DNA of 64,000 nt from Wocania ichthyoenteri Th78 (GTDB taxonomy: Bacteria; Bacteroidota; Bacteroidia; Flavobacteriales; Flavobacteriaceae): assembly GCF_000789235.1 (NCBI RefSeq), contig NZ_KN525716.1, positions 124,001 to 188,000 of the forward strand. The letters run 5' to 3'. A model generated the notes under the pieces. That model did not search any database, was not told the DNA's origin, and saw only the letters and a program-made list of their open reading frames with translations. Every line of letters begins with the position of its first letter. The stretch's first letter is position 1. The translations under genes and the position numbers were made by a program. Below, piece after piece: positions 52,812-62,216 of this stretch.

Positions 52812-55262
52812 TTATAATTTCTTCGGATTCTTTACTTTTTGATTTGTTAATGCCAATTTAATAACATCGCTCATATCGGATACATAATGAAACGTTAAGC
52901 CTTTTAAATACTCTGGTTTGATTTCTTCAATATCACGACGATTATCTTCACAAAGCAAAATTTCTTTAATACGAGCACGTTTTGCAGCAAGTATTTTCTC
53001 TTTAATCCCTCCAACAGGAAGCACTTTTCCACGAAGTGTAATTTCGCCAGTCATGGCTAAACTTTTCTTTACCTTTCTTTGTGTAAATAATGATACTAAA
53101 GATGTTAACATCGTTACACCAGCACTTGGTCCGTCTTTAGGGGTAGCACCTTCTGGCACGTGAATATGCACATTGTATTTTTCAAATATGCCAGCATCTA
53201 CTCCAAATTCTTCAGCATTCGATTTAATATATTCCATAGCAATAGTAGCTGATTCTTTCATCACTTTCCCAAGGTTTCCGGTAATGGTCATAGTTCCTTT
53301 TCCTTTTGAAAGTATCGATTCTATAAACAAAATATCACCACCAACACTTGTCCACGCTAAGCCTGTCACAACACCAGCAACATTATTATTTTCGTATTTA
53401 TCGCGTTCTAATTTTGGTCCGCCTAAAACCTCAATAATGTCTTCATTAGAAATTTTAACGCTATAAGTTTCTTCCATAGCAATATTTTTGGCAGCATAAC
53501 GTACCATTTTCGCTATTTGTTTTTCTAATCCACGAACTCCAGATTCACGTGTATACCCCTCAACAATTTTTTCTAATTGGGGCTTTGCTATTTTTATGTG
53601 ATCGTTATTTAAACCGTGTTCTTTTAATTGTTTTGGTAATAAGTGTCGTTTTGCTATTTCTACTTTTTCTTCAATGGTATACCCTGTAACATTGATGATT
53701 TCCATGCGGTCTCTCAAAGCAGGTTGAATGGTTGATAAACTATTAGAAGTGGCAATAAACATGACTTTAGATAAGTCGTAACCCATTTCTAAAAAGTTAT
53801 CGTAAAACTCACTGTTTTGCTCAGGATCTAAAACTTCTAACATAGCTGAAGAAGGATCGCCTTGATTCGAATTTGATAGCTTATCAATTTCATCTAAAAC
53901 AAACACAGGATTTGATGTTCCTGCCTTTTTAAGGCTTTGGATAATACGCCCAGGCATGGCACCTATGTATGTTTTACGGTGTCCGCGAATTTCAGCTTCG
54001 TCTCGTAAACCACCTAATGAAATACGCACATATTCTCTTCCTAAAGCTTCTGCAATCGATTTTCCTAAAGATGTTTTACCAACTCCAGGAGGCCCATATA
54101 AGCATAAAATTGGCGATTTCATATCGTTACGCAACTTTAAAACTGCTAAGTATTCTATGATTCTGCGTTTTACATCTTCTAAACCAAAATGATCACGATC
54201 TAGAATTTTCATAGCGCGTTTTAAATCGAATTTATCTTTGCTGAATTCATTCCAAGGTAAATCTAAAAACAACTCTAAATAATTACGTTGTATAGAATAT
54301 TCTGCCACTTGCGGATTCATACGTTGCATTTTGGCAATTTCTTTATTAAAATGCTTTTCAACATCTTCATCCCAGTGCTTTTCTAAAGCACGCGTTTTCA
54401 TCTCCTCTATTTCTTCATCATGACTTACGCCACCCAATTCTTCTTGAATTGTTTTCATTTGTTGATGCAAGAAATATTCGCGCTGTTGCTGGCTCATATC
54501 CATCTGTACTTTAGATTGGATATCGTTTTTCAACTCTAGTTTTTGAAACTCAACATTCATAAACTTAAGTGTAGACAACGCTCGCTCTTTTAAATTATCC
54601 ATTTCTAAAAGCGACTGCTTCTCCTCTACTGAAAGATTCATGTTTGAGGACACAAAATTGATTAAAAACGAATTGCTTTCTATATTTTTTATGGCGAAAG
54701 ATGCCTCACTTGGAATGTTCGGGTTTTCTTTGATAATCTCCAGCGCTAAATCTTTAATAGAATCTATAATTGCCGAAAACTCTTTGTTATTAACAGCTGG
54801 TTTTGCTTCTGCAACATCTCTAATGGTAGCATTCATATAAGGTTTTTCAGTAATAACCTCAGCGACTTTAAAACGTTTTTTTCCTTGAATAATAACCGTT
54901 ACATTACCATCAGGCATTTTTAAAACACGTAAAATTCTTGCTACAGTTCCTGTTTCGTGAATGTCTTTTGCAGTTGGATTTTCTACCGATTCATCTTTTT
55001 GAGCCACCACACCAATAACTTTACTGCCTTTATTAGCATCGTTAATTAGTTTGATAGATGCATCTCGACCAGCAGTAATAGGAATAACAACTCCTGGGAA
55101 TAATACGGTATTTCTTAGCGAAAGAATTGGCAGTGTTTCTGGCAATTCTTCATTATTTATTTCTTCTTCATCTTCAGGTGTCATTAGCGGAATTAACTCT
55201 GAGTTTTCATCAAATTCCTGTAATGACAAACTGTCAAGCGATATAAAATTAGATTTCTTCAT
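52812..55262 (-). CDS. lon: ATP-dependent protease La (Lon)
   Basis: An 816-residue Lon A protease. The N-terminal substrate domain (about 40-240) starts with [17 protein letters not shown]. The AAA+ module has Walker [10 protein letters not shown] near residue 385-393 and [10 protein letters not shown] near 450-459. The C-terminal protease domain carries the catalytic Ser in [10 protein letters not shown] near 711-720 and the Lys in [13 protein letters not shown] near 754-766. Lon degrades misfolded and regulatory proteins in the cytoplasm. Its first residues [13 protein letters not shown] support the start at 55262. Confidence 0.95.
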   Translation of the reverse strand: MKKSNFISLDSLSLQEFDENSELIPLMTPEDEEEINNEELPETLPILSLRNTVLFPGVVIPITAGRDASIKLINDANKGSKVIGVVAQKDESVENPTAKDIHETGTVARILRVLKMPDGNVTVIIQGKKRFKVAEVITEKPYMNATIRDVAEAKPAVNNKEFSAIIDSIKDLALEIIKENPNIPSEASFAIKNIESNSFLINFVSSNMNLSVEEKQSLLEMDNLKERALSTLKFMNVEFQKLELKNDIQSKVQMDMSQQQREYFLHQQMKTIQEELGGVSHDEEIEEMKTRALEKHWDEDVEKHFNKEIAKMQRMNPQVAEYSIQRNYLELFLDLPWNEFSKDKFDLKRAMKILDRDHFGLEDVKRRIIEYLAVLKLRNDMKSPILCLYGPPGVGKTSLGKSIAEALGREYVRISLGGLRDEAEIRGHRKTYIGAMPGRIIQSLKKAGTSNPVFVLDEIDKLSNSNQGDPSSAMLEVLDPEQNSEFYDNFLEMGYDLSKVMFIATSNSLSTIQPALRDRMEIINVTGYTIEEKVEIAKRHLLPKQLKEHGLNNDHIKIAKPQLEKIVEGYTRESGVRGLEKQIAKMVRYAAKNIAMEETYSVKISNEDIIEVLGGPKLERDKYENNNVAGVVTGLAWTSVGGDILFIESILSKGKGTMTITGNLGKVMKESATIAMEYIKSNAEEFGVDAGIFEKYNVHIHVPEGATPKDGPSAGVTMLTSLVSLFTQRKVKKSLAMTGEITLRGKVLPVGGIKEKILAAKRARIKEILLCEDNRRDIEEIKPEYLKGLTFHYVSDMSDVIKLALTNQKVKNPKKL

Positions 55263-55442
55263 ATATATATTTAAGTCAATCTGTCATTAAAACTGATTGC
55301 TTTTTATTTTTTTAGGGTTTACTAAAACTATAACAAGCTGAAAATTAATATTATAACAAAAAAACAGCTTTCAATTTCATTATATAAATTCAATAGCTAT
55401 GCCATTTATACAAATTCAATATTAAAACTCTAAGTTTAGAAT

Positions 55443-56093
55443 TTATACCTTCCCCATACGCTTCAAAACATATAATAAAACTATAGGAAGAGCTAATAAA
55501 CCAATCATTAATAAATTGGTTTTAAATAACCATGGCGATAAAATTAAAGTAATAATATAACCACCAACTGCGCCTCCAAAATGAGCATCATGACCAATAT
55601 TACCTATTCTGTTTTTCATACCGTAAATTGAATATAACAAATAGCCAATTCCGAAAATATAAGCAGGAATCGGGATAGGTATAAAAAACATATATAAACT
55701 CATTCCTGGTTGTAATAAAATTGCAGAATAAATAACACCAGAAACTGCGCCACTGGCACCTACAGCACTATAATGATATTCGTTTTTATGAAAATATAGT
55801 GATAATAAGCTGCCCAATAACAAACTACCAACATATACTAATATAAAATTAAACCTGTTTAAAGAATTTATAACTACATCAGCAAAAAAGTATAATGAGA
55901 ACATATTAAAAAATAAATGTGCATTATCTGCATGCAAAAACCCCGAACTAAACAATCTAATTTGCTCGCCTCTTTTTACAGCACCGACGTTGAACTTGTA
56001 TTTTTCAAAAAAACTGTAGTCGCCAAAACCTTTATAAGATATAATAACATTGGCTGCTATAATTATAATTGTAACTAAATCTAATTTGCCCAT
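55443..56093 (-). CDS. rhomboid-family intramembrane serine protease
   Basis: A 216-residue six-helix protein. The catalytic Ser114 is in GASGAVSG (112-119) and the catalytic His171 in HDAHFGGAVGG; the oxyanion HADNAHLFFN motif (HxxxN-like) lies near 54-63. All core residues of a rhomboid protease are present, so it should cleave membrane proteins within the inner membrane. The target is unknown. It is divergent from the LpxL-like gene with two facing -7 boxes between. Confidence 0.88.
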   Translation of the reverse strand: MGKLDLVTIIIIAANVIISYKGFGDYSFFEKYKFNVGAVKRGEQIRLFSSGFLHADNAHLFFNMFSLYFFADVVINSLNRFNFILVYVGSLLLGSLLSLYFHKNEYHYSAVGASGAVSGVIYSAILLQPGMSLYMFFIPIPIPAYIFGIGYLLYSIYGMKNRIGNIGHDAHFGGAVGGYIITLILSPWLFKTNLLMIGLLALPIVLLYVLKRMGKV

Positions 56094-56123
56094 AGGGTAT
56101 TAAGGTTTAAAATGAAATTAATA

Positions 56124-56131
56124 TATCTTTG
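56124..56131 (+). promoter_or_regulatory. candidate -7 box (TATCTTTG) for the LpxL-like gene
   Basis: It matches TAnnTTTG, 24 bp before the ATG at 56156. It lies only 6 bp from an opposing box for the rhomboid gene, so the two promoters would overlap. Confidence 0.45.
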
Positions 56132-56137
56132 TCGCTA

Positions 56138-56145
56138 CAAATCTA
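56138..56145 (-). promoter_or_regulatory. candidate -7 box (TAGATTTG) for the rhomboid gene
   Basis: It matches TAnnTTTG on the minus strand, 44 bp upstream of the rhomboid ATG. It is back-to-back with the plus-strand box at 56124-56131. Confidence 0.4.
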
Positions 56146-56155
56146 AAATTAATTA

Positions 56156-57037
56156 ATGCAATTTCTAATTTATATTATTGTTTATCCGTTTTTGTGGTTA
56201 ATCTCAATATTACCTTTTAGATTACTCTACCTATTTTCTGATTTTATTTTTGTGATAATATATCATATTGTTGGTTACAGAAAAAAAGTAGTTTTTGATA
56301 ATTTAAAATTATGCTTTCCCAATAAATCTGAAAAGGAATTAAAACATATTTCTAAAAAGTTTTACCATCATTTTTGCGATATGATGTTGGAATCTATTAA
56401 ATCTCTAACCATTTCTGAAGCAGAAATGAAAAAGCGTTTTACATTTACAAATATTGAAGAAATTCAACAACACGAAAACAATAATAGAAGCATTGTTTTA
56501 ATGTGTGGACACTACGGTAATTTTGAGTGGATTTTTATTCTACAAAAACATATGAAGAGTAAAGGCTATGCCGTTTACAAACCATTAGCCAACAAATATT
56601 TTGACGCTTTAATAAAGCGTATTAGAGCCAAATACAATAGCTATTTAACAACTACAAAAGAAACCATACCAACACTTATTAAAGCAAAACGTGATGGTGA
56701 ATTAACCATTAACGGATTTGCAGCCGATCAATCACCAAAAATTAATAAAGCGTTTCATTGGAATACGTTTATGGGCATTAACGTACCTATACATACTGGT
56801 GCCGAAATGCTAGCAAAAAAATTAGATATGGCAGTGGTGTTTTTTGCTGTAAAAAAAGTAAAAAGAGGCTACTACGAAACCTCTTTTAAAACTATTACCA
56901 CAACACCAAAAAATTATGAGAATTACGAGATTACCGATATCTACATAAAACTCGTAGAACAGCAAATTATTGAAGCTCCAGAATATTATTTATGGACACA
57001 CAAACGCTGGAAGCATCGAGATAAAGAAGATAAATAA
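56156..57037 (+). CDS. LpxL/HtrB-like lysophospholipid (lipid A) acyltransferase
   Basis: A 293-residue acyltransferase with an N-terminal membrane helix (about 3-35). The catalytic HYGNFE (HxxxxE) is near residue 120-125 in LMCGHYGNFEW. ADQSPKINKAFHW near 190-202 and the C-terminal WTHKRWKHR are typical of the LpxL/HtrB late acyltransferase family. It should add a secondary acyl chain to Kdo-lipid A at the inner membrane, in line with the kdsB and KdnB-like genes in this window. Donor and acyl length are not readable. Confidence 0.88.
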   Translation: MQFLIYIIVYPFLWLISILPFRLLYLFSDFIFVIIYHIVGYRKKVVFDNLKLCFPNKSEKELKHISKKFYHHFCDMMLESIKSLTISEAEMKKRFTFTNIEEIQQHENNNRSIVLMCGHYGNFEWIFILQKHMKSKGYAVYKPLANKYFDALIKRIRAKYNSYLTTTKETIPTLIKAKRDGELTINGFAADQSPKINKAFHWNTFMGINVPIHTGAEMLAKKLDMAVVFFAVKKVKRGYYETSFKTITTTPKNYENYEITDIYIKLVEQQIIEAPEYYLWTHKRWKHRDKEDK

Positions 57038-57050
57038 ACTCTTCTTTTAC

Positions 57051-57088
57051 CGTCATTACGAGGAACTTTTCAGCGATGTGGTAATCTT
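57051..57088. repeat. degenerate CGTCATTACGAGG-type intergenic repeat
   Basis: The string begins CGTCATTACGAGGAAC and ends GTGGTAATCTT. It resembles the CGTCATTGCGAGGA...GCAATCT element that, from memory, is scattered between genes in many bacterial genomes. Only one copy is in this window, so repeat status rests on recall. It is attached to the large hairpin that follows. Confidence 0.4.
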
Positions 57089-57137
57089 AATAATTGTAAT
57101 TTCTTATGTTTTACAAACATAAGAAATTACAATTATT
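57089..57137. terminator. 23-bp perfect hairpin, bidirectional terminator between lpxL-like gene and glmM
   Basis: Bases 57089-57111 and 57115-57137 are exact reverse complements with a 3-nt TAC loop. The right arm ends one base before the glmM stop codon. It sits between convergent genes and should end transcription from both sides. Confidence 0.8.
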
Positions 57138-58526
57138 TTAACCTTTAGCTATCGCACCAATCTCCTCAATAAACTTATCTGCTAATGCATCAGCTTCTTC
57201 TTGCGATTTTGCTTCGGTATAAATTCTAATAATAGGTTCAGTGTTACTTTTACGTAAGTGCGCCCAACTTTCAGCAAAATCAATCTTTACACCATCAATG
57301 GTAGTTAATTGCTCGTTTTGGTAACGATTTTCTATCGTTTTTAAAATACCATCAACATCTAAACCTGGTGTTAATTGTATTTTCTTTTTGCTCATAAAAT
57401 AATTAGGATAGGTTTTACGCAATTCACTAACACTCATTTTCTTTTCGGCTAACAAACTCAAAAACAAAGCTACGCCAACTAAAGCATCACGACCGTAATG
57501 CGAATCTGGGTAAATAATACCACCGTTACCTTCACCTCCAATAACTACTTTATTTTGTTTCATCAGTTTTACCACATTAACTTCACCAACTGCACTGGCT
57601 TCATAAGTACCACCATGTTTTTCGGTAATATCTCGCAATGCTCTGGTTGAGCTCATATTACTCACAGTATTCCCTGGGTTTTTACTTAGCACATAATCCG
57701 CACAAGCAACCAATGTATATTCTTCACCAAACATATCGCCGTTTTGATCCATAAATGCCAAACGATCCACATCTGGATCTACTACAATACCAAAATCGGC
57801 ATTTTCTTTAACTACTTTTTCAGATAAATCTCCTAAGTGTTCTTTTAAAGGTTCTGGGTTATGTGGAAAATGCCCCGTCGGATCACAAAATAATTTAACC
57901 GCATGTACCCCCAATCGCTCTAAAAGCAACGGAATAGCAATACCTCCAGTAGAATTCACACCATCTACAACAACCTTAAATTTAGCTTCTTTAATAGCTT
58001 GTGTGTTTACTAATGGCAAACTTAAAACTTCATCAATATGCAAATCTATATAAGCTTCATTTTTTGTTATTTTCCCTAAACTATCAACATCTGCAAAATC
58101 CATAGTATCACTTTCAGCAATCTCTAAAATTTTTGCACCTTCAACTGCATCTAAAAACTCACCTTTTTCATTTAAAAGTTTTAAAGCATTCCATTGTTTT
58201 GGATTATGACTTGCTGTTAAAATAATACCACCATCAGCATGTTCCATAGGTACGGCAATTTCAACGGTTGGTGTTGTAGATAAACCTAAATCAATCACAT
58301 GAATTCCTAAACCAACCAAAGTATTCATTACTAAATTTTGAATCATTTCACCAGAAATACGCGCATCTCTACCTACTACAACACGGTAATTTTTCTTTAT
58401 ACGTTGTTGCTTTAACCAAACACCATAAGCCGATGCAAATTTAACTGCATCAATAGGTGTTAAATTATCGCCTACTTGTCCGCCAATAGTTCCTCTAATT
58501 CCTGAAATTGATTTTATTAGTGTCAT
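57138..58526 (-). CDS. glmM: phosphoglucosamine mutase
   Basis: A 462-residue protein from the ATG at 58526 (MTLIKSISGIRGTIGG). A longer frame start at 58556 adds ten unrelated residues and lies inside a -7 box, so it is rejected. The active-site phosphoserine Ser106 is in TASHNP (104-109), the Mg-binding loop DPDVDR is near 241-246, and a sugar-binding GEGNGG and a C-terminal RKSNTEPIIRIY phosphate site are present. It converts GlcN-6-P to GlcN-1-P for peptidoglycan and lipid A synthesis. Confidence 0.93.
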   Translation of the reverse strand: MTLIKSISGIRGTIGGQVGDNLTPIDAVKFASAYGVWLKQQRIKKNYRVVVGRDARISGEMIQNLVMNTLVGLGIHVIDLGLSTTPTVEIAVPMEHADGGIILTASHNPKQWNALKLLNEKGEFLDAVEGAKILEIAESDTMDFADVDSLGKITKNEAYIDLHIDEVLSLPLVNTQAIKEAKFKVVVDGVNSTGGIAIPLLLERLGVHAVKLFCDPTGHFPHNPEPLKEHLGDLSEKVVKENADFGIVVDPDVDRLAFMDQNGDMFGEEYTLVACADYVLSKNPGNTVSNMSSTRALRDITEKHGGTYEASAVGEVNVVKLMKQNKVVIGGEGNGGIIYPDSHYGRDALVGVALFLSLLAEKKMSVSELRKTYPNYFMSKKKIQLTPGLDVDGILKTIENRYQNEQLTTIDGVKIDFAESWAHLRKSNTEPIIRIYTEAKSQEEADALADKFIEEIGAIAKG

Positions 58527-58553
58527 TACACAGTTTTTATTAAAAATTAAATG

Positions 58554-58561
58554 CAAATATA
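58554..58561 (-). promoter_or_regulatory. candidate -7 box (TATATTTG) for glmM
   Basis: It matches TAnnTTTG on the minus strand, 28 bp upstream of the chosen glmM ATG, and helps to fix that start. Confidence 0.45.
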
Positions 58562-58608
58562 CAATTACAAAATGGTAATTGTTAAATCGTAATTCGTAAA
58601 TTTCACAA

Positions 58609-59205
58609 ATGAATTACTTAGCTCATATTTATCTTTCTGGTGAAAACGACCTTGTTACTATTGGGAATTTTATTGCTGATGGCATTAAAGGCAAACGTTA
58701 TAAAAAGTTTTCGAAAGATATTCAAACCGGTGTTTTATTACATAGACATATTGATACTTTTACCGATTCGCATAAAACAGTACGAATAAGCACAAAACGC
58801 TTACACAAAAAATACGGACATTATTCTGGTATTATAGTCGATATTTTATACGATCATTTTCTAGCAAAAAATTGGAGTAAATATTCAGATATACCTTTAG
58901 ATGATTATGTAGAGACCTTTTACGATTCGTTAGAAGAACACTACAATATGCTGCCTTTACGAATTCAAAAAATGATGCCTTTTATGATTACTGATAATTG
59001 GTTGCTTAGTTATGCTTCAATTGAAGGTATTCAAAGAGTGCTTGATGGGATGAACAGACGAACAAAAAACCGTTCTGGAATGAATGAAGCCACCAAAGAA
59101 TTAGAAGATTTTTATGCAGATTTTGAAACCGAATTCACTTCTTTTTTTGATGAATTGATAGAATCTTCTAAACTAAAATTAAAAGAACTTAACAATACTA
59201 TATGA
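58609..59205 (+). CDS. acpH: acyl carrier protein phosphodiesterase
   Basis: A 198-residue protein that starts MNYLAHIYLSGEN and has NFIADGIKG near 21-29, LLHRHIDTFTDSH near 42-54 and VDILYDHFLAKNW near 79-91. These are the HD-like metal site of AcpH (DUF479), which removes the 4'-phosphopantetheine arm from holo-ACP. Length is normal. Its stop overlaps the ggt start by 4 nt (ATGA), so the two are translationally coupled, although no metabolic link is obvious. Confidence 0.88.
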   Translation: MNYLAHIYLSGENDLVTIGNFIADGIKGKRYKKFSKDIQTGVLLHRHIDTFTDSHKTVRISTKRLHKKYGHYSGIIVDILYDHFLAKNWSKYSDIPLDDYVETFYDSLEEHYNMLPLRIQKMMPFMITDNWLLSYASIEGIQRVLDGMNRRTKNRSGMNEATKELEDFYADFETEFTSFFDELIESSKLKLKELNNTI

Positions 59206-60905
59206 AACATTTTATCTCACTTTTTCTAATTTTATTATTAATCATTTCATGCAAAAAATCTGAAACTTCACTAACAGATAAAACTTCAAAAAGAGGTTTA
59301 ATTACTCAAAACGCTATGGTAGTTACGGCTCGTGTGGAAGCCTCAAAAATAGGGAGTGGTATTCTTAAAAAAGGTGGCAATGCTTTTGATGCTATGGCTG
59401 CAACCGAATTAGCTTTAGCAGTTTCTTTTCCGTATGCCGGAAATATTGGTGGTGGCGGTTTTATGGTTTACAGAAAAAATGATGGCGAAATTGGTGGTAT
59501 TGATTACCGAGAGAAAGCACCGTTGGCAGCCACAAAAGATATGTATTTAGATGAAGAAGGCAATGTAATTCCAAAAAAAAGTACTTTGGGAGCCATGGCT
59601 GTTGGTGTTCCCGGAACAGTTGCTGGTGTGTTTGAAGTTCATAAAAAATTAGGTTCGTTGCCTATTGAAGATATTTTAAAACCAGTAATAGCATTAGCTC
59701 GTAAAGGTGTTGTGGTTACTAAAAGACAGGAACGTAGAATTAAACATTTTCAACCTTATTTTAGAAAAGCAAATAAAGATTCTATTCTTTTAGAAAACTC
59801 GTGGAAAGAGAATGACACTATAAAATATAATGCTCTAGCAAATACCTTAGAGCGTATTTTAGAAAACGGCAGAGATGAATTTTATAAAGGTGAAACCGCT
59901 AAAAAATTAGCAAAATTTATTCAAGATAATGGTGGTATAATTACCGAAGAAGATTTAGCAAAATACGAAGCAAAGTGGCGCAAACCAATAACTTTTAGTT
60001 ACGATAATTTAAAAATTATATCCATGTCGCCACCATCAAGCGGTGGCATTTGTTTGGGTCAAATTATGAAAATGGTTGAGCCTTTTCCGTTAGATGAATT
60101 CGGGCATAACTCACTTAAAACCATCCAAGTGATTACAGAGGCAGAGCGACGTGCCTATGCCGATAGAAGTTTTTATTTAGGCGATCCAGATTTTGTAAGC
60201 ATACCAGGTAATACATTAATTAATAAATCATATTTAAGCGGAAGAATGCATGATTTTTCATTTAAAAAAGCCACAAAATCTAGTGATGTATCGCACGGAA
60301 ATATTCAAATTATTGAAAGCAATGAAACGACTCACTACTCTATTGTCGATCAATTTGGTAATGCTATTGCTGCCACAACAACTATAAATGCAGGTTTTGG
60401 TTCAAAATTATATTGCTCAGAACTTGGATTTTTCTTAAACAACGAAATGGACGATTTTAGCAGTAAACCTGGAGAACCTAATATGTTCGGATTAATAGGT
60501 GCCGAAGCCAATAGTATTTCACCGCAAAAACGAATGCTTAGTTCAATGACACCAACTATTGTTGAAAAAAATGGCGAGTTATTTATGACTTTAGGTACTC
60601 CGGGTGGTTCAAGAATAATAACTTCTGTTTTGCAAACTATTTTAAATGTGCACGAGTTTGATATGACGATGCAAGAGGCAGTAAATGCACCACGTTTTCA
60701 TCACCAATGGCTACCAGACGATATTAAAATGGAACCTAACGCTTTTGACCCAAATTTGATAAATCAGCTTGAAAAATTGGGGTATACTATCAATGAAAAA
60801 GATGCGCCAGTAATTGGTAAAGTCGACGGAATCATGGTTTTACAGGACAAAACGTTAGAGGGTGGTGCCGATCGTCGAGGTGACGATACGGCTGTCGGTT
60901 TTTAA
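59202..60905 (+). CDS. ggt: gamma-glutamyltransferase, lipoprotein
   Basis: A 567-residue GGT proenzyme. The signal peptide ends LLIISC (Cys at about 16), so it is a lipoprotein rather than a soluble periplasmic enzyme. The autocatalytic Thr376 begins TTHYSIVDQFGNA, the small-subunit N-terminus; upstream landmarks include GNAFDAMAATELAL near 60-73 and GIDYREKAP near 98-106. A SGTP-like LGTPGGSRIITSV near 465-477 forms the active-site loop. GGT cleaves glutathione and other gamma-glutamyl compounds. It overlaps acpH by 4 nt. Confidence 0.93.
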   Translation: MKHFISLFLILLLIISCKKSETSLTDKTSKRGLITQNAMVVTARVEASKIGSGILKKGGNAFDAMAATELALAVSFPYAGNIGGGGFMVYRKNDGEIGGIDYREKAPLAATKDMYLDEEGNVIPKKSTLGAMAVGVPGTVAGVFEVHKKLGSLPIEDILKPVIALARKGVVVTKRQERRIKHFQPYFRKANKDSILLENSWKENDTIKYNALANTLERILENGRDEFYKGETAKKLAKFIQDNGGIITEEDLAKYEAKWRKPITFSYDNLKIISMSPPSSGGICLGQIMKMVEPFPLDEFGHNSLKTIQVITEAERRAYADRSFYLGDPDFVSIPGNTLINKSYLSGRMHDFSFKKATKSSDVSHGNIQIIESNETTHYSIVDQFGNAIAATTTINAGFGSKLYCSELGFFLNNEMDDFSSKPGEPNMFGLIGAEANSISPQKRMLSSMTPTIVEKNGELFMTLGTPGGSRIITSVLQTILNVHEFDMTMQEAVNAPRFHHQWLPDDIKMEPNAFDPNLINQLEKLGYTINEKDAPVIGKVDGIMVLQDKTLEGGADRRGDDTAVGF

Positions 60906-60993
60906 CATTTTTCCTTCTCTTAGTCCCTTATATTTAATAATTTAGCCTTCTAATTATCTATCGTATAATACTAGAGAACAAAGGTTTATTATT

Positions 60994-61728
60994 GTGAAAC
61001 CCAAATCAAAATCAAAATCAAAAAAAGTATTTAAAATAGTAACAGGAGTCATTATATTCCTCACGCTCCCTAGTATATTATTCTTTGGTTTCGTCTTTTT
61101 TAAATATAATGAAGATCTTCCCACAGGCATTCAAGGTGAAAAAGCTGATGCTTTAGCTCACAAAATGCTTGAGACCTTAGATTATGAAGCTTATAAAAAC
61201 ACTAATTATATTGAATGGACTTTTAAAAAGCGTCATCATTTTGAATGGAAAAAAAATGAAGGTATTTGTGATGTGTTTTGGAAAGAATATCGTGTTAGCC
61301 TAAATCTTAAAGATTACACAAAAAGCAAAGTGTTTGTGCATAGTTTTAAAATGAAGGGTGACATGGCAGAAGAATTGATAAACGAAGCTATTAAAATTTT
61401 TAATAACGATTCATTTTGGCTTGTTGCACCGTATAAAGTATTTGATGAAGGTGTTGAACGTAGGTTGGTTAAATTAAATAATAACGAAGAAGCCCTCTTA
61501 ATAACATACACCTCTGGCGGCACAACTCCAGGTGATTCTTATTTATGGTTATTTGATGAAACTGGTAAACCAAAAAGCTTTAAAATGTGGACGGATCTAC
61601 TTCCAATCGATGGCTTAGAAGCCACTTGGAGCGATTGGATTACAACAGAGAGCGGTGCTCAATTACCAACTTTTCATAAACTATTAGTTATCGGGCTTGA
61701 AATGGGTGTTGTAAAAGGGATTAACTAA
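60994..61728 (+). CDS. membrane-anchored protein of unknown function
   Basis: A 244-residue protein from a GTG start. A Lys/Ser-rich N-terminus (MKPKSKSKSKK) precedes one membrane helix at about 14-34, then a soluble domain rich in aromatic residues (KRHHFEWKKNEGICDVFWKEY near 89-107, YLWLFDETGKPKSFKMW). No catalytic motif is recognised. It follows ggt by 88 bp and may belong to that unit. Its stop overlaps the convergent AbiC-like gene end by 4 nt. Confidence 0.6.
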   Translation: MKPKSKSKSKKVFKIVTGVIIFLTLPSILFFGFVFFKYNEDLPTGIQGEKADALAHKMLETLDYEAYKNTNYIEWTFKKRHHFEWKKNEGICDVFWKEYRVSLNLKDYTKSKVFVHSFKMKGDMAEELINEAIKIFNNDSFWLVAPYKVFDEGVERRLVKLNNNEEALLITYTSGGTTPGDSYLWLFDETGKPKSFKMWTDLLPIDGLEATWSDWITTESGAQLPTFHKLLVIGLEMGVVKGIN

Positions 61729-62216
61729 ATTAAATTATCAATTAAATTCTTATTACTTCTTTCAAAATAATCGTTAAAAGTATAAGATATCCCTACCGAA
61801 GAATTCCTTAAGTTTCCAAAATTATCCTCTATACTTAGACATTTGTAAAATTTATAGCCTAAATAATCAAACCCTAATAACAAATATCTATTTTTTAAAT
61901 TATCATTATCTATTGTTTTTATAAATTTTTCATCTTCCATTAATTTAAAGTCATTCATTATATCTAATCTTGCCAACTTCTTTTCCTTATTACCTTTTAG
62001 ATACTTATTAACAATATTATTTGAAGCAATTAAATAAAGATGAAAATTAGAAACCTTTTCATCTTTATAAATAAAAATGGGATAATTAATATGCTTAAAT
62101 TGATTATTAAAAAACTTTCCATTTACATTAAATTTTTCATAACCTTTTTCAAAGCGAATTATTGGTAAGTCAATTTTTAAATTTGTATAGTCCTTAACTA
62201 CAAATTGATTAAATGA
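61725..62216 (-). pseudogene. C-terminal fragment of IS-interrupted AbiC-like phage defence gene
   Basis: The minus-strand frame is open from the target duplication at 62210-62216 down to the stop at 61725. It encodes about 161 residues that continue the N-terminal fragment in phase (junction SF|NQFVVKD). The sequence includes IIRFEKGYEKF, FHLYLIASNN and a final EDNFGNLRNSSVGI segment. A TTG at 61976 could be mistaken for a start of an 83-residue gene. It cannot be expressed from its own promoter as far as I can see. Confidence 0.85.
62210..62216. repeat. left 7-bp target-site duplication of the IS982-type element
   Basis: TAAATGA immediately before the left inverted repeat; the same 7 bases follow the right inverted repeat at 63195-63201. 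Confidence 0.9.

Noticed and set aside
58527-58556. Ten-residue longer glmM start
   Set aside because: The extension is unlike GlmM N-termini and begins inside the -7 box; MTLIKSISGIRG is the family start.
61725-61976. Separate 83-residue gene
   Set aside because: The frame continues upstream without stop to the IS border and joins in phase with the N-terminal AbiC-like fragment; the TTG is an internal Leu codon.
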